64,000 nt of DNA from Nioella aestuarii (GCF_050896395.1 NZ_JBPBBA010000021.1:1-64000); one strand, 5' to 3'. Counted from the stretch's first letter, positions 9,073-17,299 are shown. Numbers and translations: made by a program. Notes: generated by a model not told the origin, from the sequence alone.

Positions 9073-9897
9073 ATGCCGCTTACCATTGCAACCTCTGCCG
9101 TGCCGGGGGACTTGCCGCAAAAGCTTGAGGCTATTGCTGCAGCCGGTTTCGCGGGTGTTGATCTGGCGGAGGCTGATTTTACCGGGTTCAGCGGCTCAGC
9201 CAGTGACCTGGCTGTGATCGTTGCCGGGCACGGGCTGACCCTGAATGCACTGGTTCCGTTCGACGGATTGGAGGGGGTGCAAGGCCCGGACCGCATCCCC
9301 GCCTTTGATCGGCTTGAGCGGGTGTTCGACCGAATGGAGACGCTGGGAACCGAGCTGTTGGTTCTGCGCGCCTCGTCCCTCCCCGATGCTGATCCACAGC
9401 CCGACCGGGTGCAGGAGGATCTGAGCGAGCTTGCCACCCGTGCCAAGGCGCGCACGCTTAGGGTCGCCTACCAGGCGGTGCCCTGGGCGCGTATCCTGCC
9501 GCACGAAACCGATGCCGGTGCCTTTATTGCCGACAAATTCGGGGCTGGCGTCCAGCATATCGCCCTGCTGAGCGACGACATATTCGAAACGTCTGACCTG
9601 TTGGCCACGTCAGGCTTTCAATGCCTGGCGATCCCTGCCAATTACTACGCCCATATCCAGTCGGTCTACGATCTGGACGAAGCCTTGGTGGCCCGTGTGA
9701 GGGCGGAAAATATCCTGTATGCGCGTGACGGCGGGGGCGAGTATTTCCAGATCTACAGCCTGCCGATCATTGGTGGCTTCTTTTTCGAGATCGTCGAAAG
9801 GCGCGGTGGCTATGCGGGCTATGGCGCGCGCAACGCACCCATACACATCGCCGCGCAAAGCCGTCTGCCACGCCCCGCCGGGATGCCCCTGCAATGA
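9073..9897 (+). CDS. Shortened QsuB-like protein: DHS dehydratase N-part joined to HPPD-like C-part
   Basis: Residues 1 to about 143 match the first half of the sugar-isomerase-type TIM barrel of 3-dehydroshikimate dehydratases. Residues about 147-262 match the last part of the 4-hydroxyphenylpyruvate-dioxygenase-like domain of QsuB-type fusions, with FGAGVQHIA and FFFEIVERRGGYAGYGARNAP. QsuB proteins are about 600-630 residues; this one is 274, so roughly 350 internal residues are missing while the frame is intact. The second barrel half with most metal ligands is absent, and the family glutamate of the YEALAWG-type motif is Gln134 (VAYQAVPWA). The dioxygenase-like part keeps His162 and Glu239 but lacks the first VOC module. 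Dehydratase activity is therefore unlikely. It starts 18 bases after dctM and overlaps the AroE-like gene by 4 bases. Confidence 0.8.
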   Translation: MPLTIATSAVPGDLPQKLEAIAAAGFAGVDLAEADFTGFSGSASDLAVIVAGHGLTLNALVPFDGLEGVQGPDRIPAFDRLERVFDRMETLGTELLVLRASSLPDADPQPDRVQEDLSELATRAKARTLRVAYQAVPWARILPHETDAGAFIADKFGAGVQHIALLSDDIFETSDLLATSGFQCLAIPANYYAHIQSVYDLDEALVARVRAENILYARDGGGEYFQIYSLPIIGGFFFEIVERRGGYAGYGARNAPIHIAAQSRLPRPAGMPLQ

Positions 9898-10781
9898 CCC
9901 GGCAGCCATCCTTGACGGCCGGGTTGATCGGGCACGGGATCGCCGGATCGCTTACCCCTCCGATGCACGAGGCCGAAGGGCGCGCGCATGGCCTCGACTA
10001 TCGCTACAAACGGCTGGACACCGCCCTGCCCCCTTACCGCGACCAAAGTCTTTCCCAAATGCTGGATGAGGCTGAACGTGCCGGTTTCAAGGGCCTGAAC
10101 ATCACCCACCCGTTCAAGGTGCAGGTTCTGCCGCTGCTCGATGAGTTATCTCCAGAGGCCAGCGCCATTGGCGCGGTGAACACGGTTCGGTTCCGCGATG
10201 GCCAGCGGATCGGGCACAACACTGATATTGGCGGCTTCACCACCGCCTTTCGCAGCGAACTGCCGGGTGTGGGCATGGATCATGTTCTGTTGCTTGGGGC
10301 CGGTGGCGCAGGCGCTGCGGTGGCCCATGCGCTGATTGCCCTTGGTGCGCGGGCGCTGTCGGTTATCAGCAAGGAACCAGACCAGACGCGGGGGTTGCTG
10401 GACGCGCTCGGCGCGCTTTACCCCGGTTGCCACCTGCGGGCGTTGGACGGGCTGAACCAAACGGCACTGCACGGCGTGCAGGGCGTGGTCAATGCGACCC
10501 CCATGGGGATGGACGCCTATCCTGGCACGGCGATTGCCCCCGATTTGCTGCGCCCTGACATGTGGGTGTCGGATATCGTATATTTTCCCCTGGAAACTGC
10601 GCTATTACAGGAAGCAAGAGCCATCGGATGCCGGACCATGTCCGGGGCCGGTATGGCAATTCATCAGGCCGCGCAGGCCTTTCAGATCATCACTGGGTGC
10701 AGGGCGGATGTCAGCCGCCTGAGCGCCGAGTTCGACAGGCTGACAACGCCCGACCCAGTCACACCAGCATCGTCAGGATAG
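9894..10781 (+). CDS. aroE: Quinate/shikimate 5-dehydrogenase (AroE family)
   Basis: A 295-residue AroE-fold enzyme that interconverts shikimate (or quinate) with its 3-dehydro form using a nicotinamide cofactor. Visible are the catalytic lysine in NITHPFK (Lys75), Asp111 in HNTDIGG, the dinucleotide loop GAGGAG (135-140) and NATPMGM. The substrate loop reads GSLTPPMHE, a Ser-x-Thr arrangement that I recall as typical of quinate/shikimate-utilising rather than strictly biosynthetic Ser-x-Ser enzymes. Its position in a TRAP operon supports a catabolic role. ATGA overlap with the preceding gene; the next gene follows after 6 bases. Confidence 0.88.
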   Translation: MTRQPSLTAGLIGHGIAGSLTPPMHEAEGRAHGLDYRYKRLDTALPPYRDQSLSQMLDEAERAGFKGLNITHPFKVQVLPLLDELSPEASAIGAVNTVRFRDGQRIGHNTDIGGFTTAFRSELPGVGMDHVLLLGAGGAGAAVAHALIALGARALSVISKEPDQTRGLLDALGALYPGCHLRALDGLNQTALHGVQGVVNATPMGMDAYPGTAIAPDLLRPDMWVSDIVYFPLETALLQEARAIGCRTMSGAGMAIHQAAQAFQIITGCRADVSRLSAEFDRLTTPDPVTPASSG

Positions 10782-10787
10782 CTTCAG

Positions 10788-11600
10788 ATGACCGACGCAG
10801 ACGAGATCCGCCATTGGTGGCGCACTTCCATCATCGACATGGAACCGGGCAAGATCGCTTTTCGGGGTCATCCGATTGAGGACCTGATCGGCGCGGTCAG
10901 CTTTCCGCAGATGATCTGGCTGATGGTCCGCGGCGATCTGCCCTCGAAGCAGCAGGCAGATCTTTTTGAATGCGCGCTTGTGGCTGGTGTCGATCACGGG
11001 CCGCAGGCGCCCTCGATCGCGGCAGCGCGGATGGCGGCGACTTGTGGCGTGGGGCTGAACAACGTGATGGCGACGGGCGTCAACATGCTTGGTGACGTGC
11101 ATGGCGGCGCCGGCGAACAATGCGCCGAGCTTTATTATGACATTGCCGCCCGAATGGATGGTGGCGTGGTCCTGGATCAGGCGGTGCGCGACGGGCTGGA
11201 CGCATGGCGGGCGGAATACGGCAAGATCGTCTCTGGCTTTGGCCACCGCTTTCACAAGCCCGTCGATCCTCGTGCGCCCCGGTTGATGGGGCTTGTCCGG
11301 GACGCGGCCCGCGACGGCACGGTATCGGGCCGGTTCGCGAAAATCGGCGAGGCCGTTCAGGACGAACTTGGGCGCCAACGCGGTGGACGCCCGATTGCGA
11401 TGAATATCGACGGGGCCACGGCGGTGATCTTCTGCGAGCTTGGATTCCCCCCGCCCCTGTCACGCGGGCTGTTCTGCCTGTCGCGGTCCGTTGGTGTGCT
11501 GGCCCATGGCTGGGAACAGATGCAGCAGGGCGGCCGCAACAAGGGCCCGATGCCGCCGAAATACCTGCCCGAATACGAGCCCAAGGGCGACGCCAGCTAA
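10788..11600 (+). CDS. Citryl-CoA lyase / citrate-synthase-like protein
   Basis: At 270 residues this is a short member of the citrate synthase superfamily, against about 430 for citrate synthase, and it resembles proteins annotated as citryl-CoA lyase. Seen are DVHGGAGEQCAELYYDIA, the catalytic-histidine region VSGFGHRFHK and a late SRSVGVLAHGWEQMQQG segment, all in superfamily order. The expected chemistry is cleavage or formation of a citryl-CoA-type 3-hydroxyacyl-CoA to acetyl-CoA and an oxoacid. It ends the plus-strand TRAP/shikimate operon. Why such a lyase sits with shikimate genes is not explained by the known pathway. Confidence 0.8.
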   Translation: MTDADEIRHWWRTSIIDMEPGKIAFRGHPIEDLIGAVSFPQMIWLMVRGDLPSKQQADLFECALVAGVDHGPQAPSIAAARMAATCGVGLNNVMATGVNMLGDVHGGAGEQCAELYYDIAARMDGGVVLDQAVRDGLDAWRAEYGKIVSGFGHRFHKPVDPRAPRLMGLVRDAARDGTVSGRFAKIGEAVQDELGRQRGGRPIAMNIDGATAVIFCELGFPPPLSRGLFCLSRSVGVLAHGWEQMQQGGRNKGPMPPKYLPEYEPKGDAS

Positions 11601-11964
11601 CCACCTAGGCCTTTGCAGAATGGCTTTTTTGCCGACCGGCAGCCGCATCAGAACCGCGCGCTGTCTTTCACCGCATTGTCGGTTTTTTGGCGTTTTCCCC
11701 TCACCAATGCCATGCGCGCCATCGGCAAGGCTCGGGTGATGCCAAAGTGATGCAGGGTTCGCACCGCGCAACCCACTCTAATTCTTGATAATTCCGAAGT
11801 TTGGCTTTCAGAGATCAGAATGACTGATGAAGTAATAAATATTGTATATTTTTGCCTTCATCACACAATTATGTTTGAATCTGCATCATGACTCTGCGGA
11901 GCTTTCGCTATGGCGAAGACCGATGCCCCCAACTGTACCAACCTCTCTGCGAGTACTGACCTGC
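11601..11964. other. Intergenic stretch without a convincing gene
   Basis: This stretch follows the citryl-CoA-lyase-like gene. It has a T-rich patch (11625-11632), another at 11685-11698 and a strongly AT-rich section around 11770-11890 quite unlike the neighbouring coding DNA. No open frame here has a recognisable product and no strong hairpin terminator is seen. It may contain the promoter and lost 5' portion of the broken gene that ends at 12141. Confidence 0.5.
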
Positions 11965-12141
11965 GTGGTGCGGGTGACGTCCGCCAATGACCTGCTGCCA
12001 GCGCTTCAGGCCGCCGTTGACAGTGGCAAGCCCACGGTTCTGGATGTGGCAATGATCAACAACCCGCCGCCCACGACCGGGCATTGGAACATCCCGGATA
12101 TCTATTCGCCGGATAAGGATGTCAGCCACGTGTCCGCCTGA
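11965..12141 (+). pseudogene. 3' remnant of a thiamine-diphosphate enzyme gene
   Basis: The last about 58 codons of a small open frame read like the extreme C-terminus of an acetolactate-synthase-type ThDP enzyme: a V-R-V-T start, then LLPALQAAVDSGKPTVLDVAM and a tail with GHWNIPDIYSPDKDV. The preceding codons match nothing and there is no cofactor-binding domain, so I interpret this as a truncated remnant. The intact ThDP gene at 13117 has a comparable but clearly different C-terminus, so this is not a simple partial duplication of it. Confidence 0.5.
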
Positions 12142-12171
12142 CGGCACCGGCTGCATCGCAGACGACAGGCC

Positions 12172-12194
12172 CCTCCCCCACCATTCGGGGGAGG
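12172..12194. terminator. Hairpin between convergent units
   Basis: CCTCCCCC and GGGGGAGG form a perfect 8-bp stem with a 7-base loop in the 60-base gap between the ThDP remnant (plus) and the aroQ stop (minus). It lacks a T-run in either direction but is well placed to end the long minus-strand operon. Confidence 0.5.
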
Positions 12195-12201
12195 ATCGCG
12201 T

Positions 12202-12648
12202 TCAGGGCTTTGCTGTCAGCATCTCGCACAAATGGCGCACGGCCAGCGTATAGCCGTTGACGCCAAACCCCATCAGGACCGCGTCCGCCCGCAGGCCCAC
12301 ATAAGAGGTGTGGCGAAAGCTCTCGCGCTTGTGGATCTGGCTGACATGGACCTCGACCACGGGGCCTTCAAAGGTGTTCAACGCGTCCATAATGGCAATC
12401 GAGGTATGGGTATAGGCCCCGGCATTCAGCACAATCGCGGCGGCCTTCTCACGTGCCTCGTGAATCCAGTCGACAAGCTGACCTTCGTGGTTCGACTGCA
12501 TCTGCCTGACCTCGACCTCGAAGCCCGCCGCCTCGGCCGCGCAGTTGCGTTCCACATCTTCCAGCGTGTCATAGCCGTAAAGCTCCGGCTGACGCTGCCC
12601 CAAGAGATTGAGGTTCGGGCCGTTCAGGATGTAGATGGTCTGGCTCAT
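12202..12648 (-). CDS. aroQ: Type II 3-dehydroquinate dehydratase
   Basis: A 148-residue dodecameric-type dehydratase catalysing 3-dehydroquinate to 3-dehydroshikimate. Catalytic Arg19 and Tyr24 lie in GQRQPELYG, followed by NHEG, NAGAYTHTS and the histidine-containing EVHVSQIHKRESFRHTS substrate loop; length matches the family. It is the last gene of the minus-strand operon, 87 bases after the CMD-like gene. Type II enzymes can serve either biosynthesis or quinate breakdown; the quinate/shikimate dehydrogenase and TRAP genes on the other strand favour the catabolic role, but a biosynthetic one cannot be excluded. Confidence 0.95.
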   Translation of the reverse strand: MSQTIYILNGPNLNLLGQRQPELYGYDTLEDVERNCAAEAAGFEVEVRQMQSNHEGQLVDWIHEAREKAAAIVLNAGAYTHTSIAIMDALNTFEGPVVEVHVSQIHKRESFRHTSYVGLRADAVLMGFGVNGYTLAVRHLCEMLTAKP

Positions 12649-12735
12649 ATCGGGTCTTTCCGGGGCATGAGGGGCGGCTCTCGCCTTCTAATGGCAGCGA
12701 AACCGCCCTGTATCAAGCCTTTGCGCCCAATGCGG

Positions 12736-13113
12736 TCAGAGCGAGGCCTCCTCCTCGAACTTGACCAGCTCCTCTTCGAGGATCGGGGTGGACATGGTCA
12801 TGGCGTGAATGCCCATGATGGTGGTGAGCTGGATGACCTCCATGATTTCCTCGCGCGTGGCGCCTGCGCGCAGGGCGTTCTGAATGTGCCGCCGCACGCC
12901 CGGGGCCCAGAGATGCGTGGTTGCCGCGTTGATCGCGATGAAGATCAGCTCCTTGTATTTCTGTTCCAAGGGCCCGTGGTTTTGCGGGACAGACCGGAAA
13001 TGCAGGAAGCCCTCCAGATACTCCGGGTCCATCTGGGCCATCTTGTCCCAGACCGGGTTCCAGTCATCCGATTGCCGCTGCGCCTCGGTGTAAGGGTATT
13101 TGCTATCGGTCAT
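12736..13113 (-). CDS. Carboxymuconolactone decarboxylase family protein
   Basis: This 125-residue helical protein is of the AhpD/CMD fold. The core LIFIAINAATTHLWAPGVRRHIQNALRAGATREEIMEVIQLT follows the family pattern, but the Cys-x-x-Cys of AhpD-type peroxidase partners is absent, so a decarboxylase, tautomerase or purely structural role is more likely than redox activity. It is separated by 3 bases from the ThDP enzyme gene and is part of the same operon. Substrate unknown. Confidence 0.85.
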   Translation of the reverse strand: MTDSKYPYTEAQRQSDDWNPVWDKMAQMDPEYLEGFLHFRSVPQNHGPLEQKYKELIFIAINAATTHLWAPGVRRHIQNALRAGATREEIMEVIQLTTIMGIHAMTMSTPILEEELVKFEEEASL

Positions 13114-13116
13114 GGC

Positions 13117-14802
13117 CTAGCCTCCCCGGTGTTTGAAGCTGTCGCGGCGGAAGGAATAGAGCGCGGCGGGATCGACGGCCACGTCCACCACGGCGGGCTT
13201 GCCGCAGTCCAGCGCCGCCTTGATGCAATCGGCCACCTCATCCAGCGTTTCCGCCTTGAAGCCTGCCGCGCCGTAAAGCTCCGCCAGCTTGTCGAAGGGC
13301 GGGCTGGAGATATCGGCGCCGATATAGCGCTGGCCGAAGAAATCACGCTGATAGGCTTTCTCCGCCCCCCAACAGCCGTTGTTCATGACCACGTTCACGG
13401 TGTTGATGCCGCAATCAACCGCGGTGGACAGTTCCGACACCGTCATGCCGAAACCCCCGTCGCCCATCAGGCTGACAACGGGCCGGTCGGGCATGGCGAG
13501 TTTCACGCCAAGACCTGCGGCAAAGGAAAAGCCCACAAGGCCGAAATCGAGCGGGGTGAAGAGGCTCTTGGGTTGCCAATAGTTCATCGCATCCGTGGCC
13601 TGCAAACACAGGGTCCCCGCATCCATGGTCAGGGCGCTCTCTTTCGGCAACACGTCGCGCAGCGTCTTGAACAGGCCCGAGGGCTGGATGGGCAGCGTCG
13701 CCACATCCGCGTCTGCATCGCGTTTGGCCAGATACGCCTGCCGCTCGGTCTTGTAGGCCGCCGTCCAGGCCTCCGCCAATTTGCGGTCATCGAGTTTCGC
13801 CAGCGCCACCACCAGTTGCCGCGCCGCCGTTGGCGCATCGGCCAGGATGCCAAGGGTCGAGGGGAAGTATCGCCCGATCGCGGTCGGTTCCTGCTCGATC
13901 TGGATGATCGCGGCGTCGCGGTTGATGTTGTCGTAGCTGTAGAAGGTGGAGTTGAAGCCAAGCCGCGTGCCAAGCGCCAGGATCACGTCGGCCTCTTTCA
14001 CCAACCGGGATGCCACCGGGTTGCCGCGCGGGCCCATCTGGCCTGCGTTGAGCGGATGGCCAAAAGGCAGAGCGTCACCATGGCCGGGTGAAGTGACGAT
14101 GGGACAGCCCGCCGCCTCTGCCAGTGCAAGCGCGTCATCGGCGGCCCCGGTCATCTTGATGCCGCCCCCGGCAACAATCACCGGACGTTCAGCATCGCGC
14201 AGCATGGCGGCGGCCTTGGCAATCGCATCCTCCGCCCCGGCAGCAGGGGCATAGGCATAGGTTTCAGGGCCATGAAGCGGCTCGAAATCGGCTTCTCCCG
14301 ACAGCACGTCGCGCGGCAGGTTCAGCTGCACCGGGCCCTTGCGGGGGGCTTGCGCCACACGAAAGGCTTCGCGCACCATTTCCGACACCCGGTCAGTGCT
14401 GGTCGCGGTCCAGGTCTTCTTGGTAATCGGGGTGAAGAGCGCCTCCTGGTCGACCTCCTGAAAGGCGTCCCGGTATTTATGGGCAGAGGACAGCATTCCC
14501 GCGATGGACACGACCGGCGAGTAGGCCGCCTTGGCCTGCGCAAGCCCCGTGACAAGGTTGGTGGCCCCCGGCCCGTTCTGGCCAGCGAGGATCACCCCGG
14601 CCCGGCCTGAAGCGCGGGCAAATCCATCTGCCATATGCGTCCCAGTGCGTTCGTCATGCACCCCGATGAACCGGATCTCGGGCGCGTCATAGAGCGCATC
14701 TAACATCTCCATCGTGGCCGAGCCGATGAGCCCGAAAATGTGATCCACCTTTTCGGCCTTCAGGGCCTCGACCGCCGCTTGACCGCCTGTCAGTTTCGTC
14801 AT
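13117..14802 (-). CDS. Thiamine-diphosphate-dependent enzyme (acetolactate synthase / Xsc-like)
   Basis: A 561-residue enzyme with the three ThDP domains. The N-terminal PYR domain has the catalytic glutamate in HDERTGTHMADG (about residue 51) and QNGPGATN; the middle domain binds a nucleotide in some relatives; the C-terminal PP domain has the cofactor motif GDGGFGMTVSELSTA ending in MNNG. N-terminal segments FGLIGSA and FQEVDQ are reminiscent of sulfoacetaldehyde acetyltransferase, though overall assignment is uncertain; decarboxylation or acyl transfer of a 2-oxoacid is the safe prediction. It sits inside a monooxygenase/aldehyde dehydrogenase operon. Confidence 0.85.
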   Translation of the reverse strand: MTKLTGGQAAVEALKAEKVDHIFGLIGSATMEMLDALYDAPEIRFIGVHDERTGTHMADGFARASGRAGVILAGQNGPGATNLVTGLAQAKAAYSPVVSIAGMLSSAHKYRDAFQEVDQEALFTPITKKTWTATSTDRVSEMVREAFRVAQAPRKGPVQLNLPRDVLSGEADFEPLHGPETYAYAPAAGAEDAIAKAAAMLRDAERPVIVAGGGIKMTGAADDALALAEAAGCPIVTSPGHGDALPFGHPLNAGQMGPRGNPVASRLVKEADVILALGTRLGFNSTFYSYDNINRDAAIIQIEQEPTAIGRYFPSTLGILADAPTAARQLVVALAKLDDRKLAEAWTAAYKTERQAYLAKRDADADVATLPIQPSGLFKTLRDVLPKESALTMDAGTLCLQATDAMNYWQPKSLFTPLDFGLVGFSFAAGLGVKLAMPDRPVVSLMGDGGFGMTVSELSTAVDCGINTVNVVMNNGCWGAEKAYQRDFFGQRYIGADISSPPFDKLAELYGAAGFKAETLDEVADCIKAALDCGKPAVVDVAVDPAALYSFRRDSFKHRGG

Positions 14803-14826
14803 TGTCGCGTGTCCTTGTTCCTGACC

Positions 14827-15621
14827 TCAGCCCGTGTGACGGGAGAGGAAGTCTTTCGTCGGGCCGGTGAACAGATCGGGCCGTTCCAGAAGGCCCAGAT
14901 GCTGCAAGTCCGTCACGATGATGGTCTCTGCGCCTTCGATCTCGCTCGCGATGGCATGGCTCATAGCTGGAGTGCTGCCGCTGTCATTCTCGCAGGTCAT
15001 GACCAGCGTTGGATGGGTGATGGGCGGATCGGGCCGGATCAGTTCTGTGACGCCAGCCGCCAGCACGTAGCGGTGGCCGGTGTAGTTGTCGGGGTCGTTG
15101 GCGAGCACGGTGTCCCGCACCCAGTTCACCGTGTCAGCGTGATCCGCAAGAAACCCCGGCGTGAACCAGCGTTTCAGCGTTTCCTCGATGGTCGCCGCAG
15201 GCCCCCCTGCCCCTGTGTCGCGCGCGCGTTGTTCTACCAGCGCCTGCGCCTCCGGGCTCCGTTCATGGGGAGAGTTCTGGATGACCAGCGCCGTGGCGCG
15301 GTCCGGGTGATCCATCGCAAAGCGCCGGTTGATCATGCCGCCGAGCGAGAAGCCCACCAAAGCGGCCTTCTCGATCCCCAGATGATCCAGCAGCCGGACG
15401 ATCTGCTCCGACAACACCGTCAGGCTCGGGGTTTCGCCCGGCAGGGCACTTTCCCCGTGACCGCAAAGGTCATAGGTCAGCACCCGGAACCGGTCGGCAA
15501 ATGCAGGGACGTGATCGGTCCACGTCGCCCGCGTCAGCCCGAGCCCGTGGATCAGAACCACCACCGGCGCGCCATCAGGGCCCGTCAGATCATAGGCGGT
15601 GCCATCGGGGGCGATTGCCAT
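14827..15621 (-). CDS. Alpha/beta hydrolase (3-oxoadipate enol-lactonase-like)
   Basis: A 264-residue alpha/beta hydrolase with oxyanion motif HGLG, nucleophile elbow GFSLGG, an acidic residue in CENDSGST and the catalytic histidine in LQHLGLLERP. The layout resembles PcaD and other C-C or lactone hydrolases. It follows the PF06684 gene by 3 bases, so the two are likely translationally coupled. In this operon it could open a lactone or ester formed by the flavin monooxygenase. Confidence 0.85.
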   Translation of the reverse strand: MAIAPDGTAYDLTGPDGAPVVVLIHGLGLTRATWTDHVPAFADRFRVLTYDLCGHGESALPGETPSLTVLSEQIVRLLDHLGIEKAALVGFSLGGMINRRFAMDHPDRATALVIQNSPHERSPEAQALVEQRARDTGAGGPAATIEETLKRWFTPGFLADHADTVNWVRDTVLANDPDNYTGHRYVLAAGVTELIRPDPPITHPTLVMTCENDSGSTPAMSHAIASEIEGAETIIVTDLQHLGLLERPDLFTGPTKDFLSRHTG

Positions 15622-15624
15622 CGC

Positions 15625-16221
15625 CTACACCCCCGCCGGGTTGTCGACGGAGCGGCCCATTTCCTCCAGATCCTCGTAGCGGTTGCCGATCCGGTGATGC
15701 GGATGTCCGCCGAGGCTGCCGCCAAGCGCCACGATGATCTCATCCTCCGCAGGGGCGTCGGGGATCGTGGTTTGCAGCGTCTGGTAGTGGGACCGCCGCC
15801 CGCCATCATCCTTGTCCATCATCGGGATGGTGATGGTGCAACCCGCCGCACCCCGCGTGTTGGAAAAGACCAGATAGGTCTTGGCATCAATCGCCTCGCG
15901 CAGTTGGTTGCCGAACCACAGCGAATGGGTCAGCGCCTGAGCGTGTTCCACCTCGCCGCCCATGCCGACTACCGACGCCTTGCCGACCCCTTCGATAGTG
16001 CCGCCCGACAGGCGCAGCAATTCTTCGGTCAGAAGTTTGCCAAGCGGCGGGCAATGTTCACGGATCTCTGGCTTCAGGTCCTCCACGAAGCCACGCCCGA
16101 ACCAAGGGTTCCGGATCACCGCCATCGCGGCGAACATGCGGGTGGGCTCAGGCACCTCGCGGCCCCCTTCCACATGGGTGGTTTGAGTCATCGTGAGGAT
16201 ACGGCGGATTTCTACGGCCAT
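15625..16221 (-). CDS. Amino acid synthesis (PF06684/DUF1185) family protein
   Basis: A 198-residue protein that matches the poorly characterised amino-acid-synthesis family: conserved segments include VIRNPWFGRGFVEDL, GKASVVGMGGEVEHAQAL and VALGGSLGGHPHHRIGNRYED. The biochemical activity of this family is not established. It lies between the luciferase-like monooxygenase and the hydrolase with very short spacers, which ties it to the same unknown pathway. No signal peptide or membrane segment. Confidence 0.85.
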   Translation of the reverse strand: MAVEIRRILTMTQTTHVEGGREVPEPTRMFAAMAVIRNPWFGRGFVEDLKPEIREHCPPLGKLLTEELLRLSGGTIEGVGKASVVGMGGEVEHAQALTHSLWFGNQLREAIDAKTYLVFSNTRGAAGCTITIPMMDKDDGGRRSHYQTLQTTIPDAPAEDEIIVALGGSLGGHPHHRIGNRYEDLEEMGRSVDNPAGV

Positions 16222-16257
16222 GGTCTGTCAATTCCTGTTCGCATGTATGTCTTGGTG

Positions 16258-17289
16258 TCAGGCGTAAGCCGGCATGACCTTGTCGATGAAGAGCTTCAGG
16301 CTCTCCTTCTGCTGGTCCATGTCCATGCCCATGGAGGCGTAATAGATGAAGGAATCCACCCCGATAGCTTCGTAAAGCTTGAGCTTTTCAATCACCGTCT
16401 CAGGCGTGCCAAACATCAGGTTTTCTTCCAGCATCACCGGATCGACGCGGAAATTGCCCTCCAGTTCCTCGGCGTTCACCGTATCGGGGAAGCCGTTGCG
16501 GACTTCGCCTGTTTTGGTCATCAGATTGCCGAACATCGCCAGCTGCACCCGGATCGCGGCCAGCGCCCGCTGGCGGTCTTCCTCGGACTCATACACGGCG
16601 GTGTGGCGCATCATCGCCCATTGGCCCTTGAAGGGCCCATGCTTGGCGATGGCATCGTCCAGCCGTCCGCGATAGCTTTCCGCCTCGCTCATCGGCATGG
16701 TCAGGGGCCAGCTCATGATATTGCAGCCGTGTTCGACCGCGTAGTCGAACGTGATCGGCGCTCGGGCGGCAACCCAGATCGGCACGTCGTCTTGCAGAGG
16801 TTTCGGACAAGAGGTCGCCTTGGGGAAGTGCCAGAATTCGCCGTTGTGCTCGTAATCGCCCTTCCACAGCTCCTTCACCACCGGAAGCATTTCCTGCATG
16901 TAGCGCCAGCTGTCGCGCTGATCGAGACCGGGTTTCATCCGGTCGAACTCGCGCTGATAGGCCCCCGAACCGATACCGAATTCCAGCCGCCCCTCGCTGG
17001 TCAGGTCAAGGAACGCCGCCTCTCCGGCGAGGTTGATCGGATGCCAATAGGCCGCGTTCACGACACCGACGCCAAGGCGGATGTTCTTCGCATGCTCGCC
17101 CCACCAGGTCAGGATCTGGAACGGGTTCGGCGCGATGGTCATCTCCAGCGCGTGGTGTTCGGCGGCCCAGACAATCTCGAAGCCCGCTTCATCGGCCATT
17201 TTGACCATCTCCAGCGTGTGGTCACGGACGTCGCGGATATCGACGTCAGGCGTCATGCGTTCGAGATTGATCGCGAGGTGAAACTTCAT
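16258..17289 (-). CDS. LLM-class (luciferase-like) flavin-dependent monooxygenase
   Basis: The 343-residue TIM-barrel protein is of the bacterial luciferase-like superfamily, expected to use reduced FMN and oxygen. Typical segments are FEIVWAAEHHALEMTIAPNP (residues about 37-56), IRLGVGVVN and GRLEFGIGSGAYQREFDRMK. The flavin reductase gene at the start of the operon could supply reduced flavin, forming a two-component monooxygenase. A GAGGA site precedes the ATG. Substrate cannot be predicted. Confidence 0.9.
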   Translation of the reverse strand: MKFHLAINLERMTPDVDIRDVRDHTLEMVKMADEAGFEIVWAAEHHALEMTIAPNPFQILTWWGEHAKNIRLGVGVVNAAYWHPINLAGEAAFLDLTSEGRLEFGIGSGAYQREFDRMKPGLDQRDSWRYMQEMLPVVKELWKGDYEHNGEFWHFPKATSCPKPLQDDVPIWVAARAPITFDYAVEHGCNIMSWPLTMPMSEAESYRGRLDDAIAKHGPFKGQWAMMRHTAVYESEEDRQRALAAIRVQLAMFGNLMTKTGEVRNGFPDTVNAEELEGNFRVDPVMLEENLMFGTPETVIEKLKLYEAIGVDSFIYYASMGMDMDQQKESLKLFIDKVMPAYA

Positions 17290-17299
17290 TGTGTGATCC

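Noticed and set aside
11842..12141. A complete 99-residue protein gene
   Set aside because: Only the last 58 codons resemble a known family; the N-terminal part comes from AT-rich DNA with no homology, fitting a gene remnant.
13117..14802. ThDP enzyme as the missing IolD of the inositol cluster
   Set aside because: It is in a separate LysR-flanked operon, is shorter than IolD and its N-terminal motifs resemble Xsc/acetolactate synthase types.
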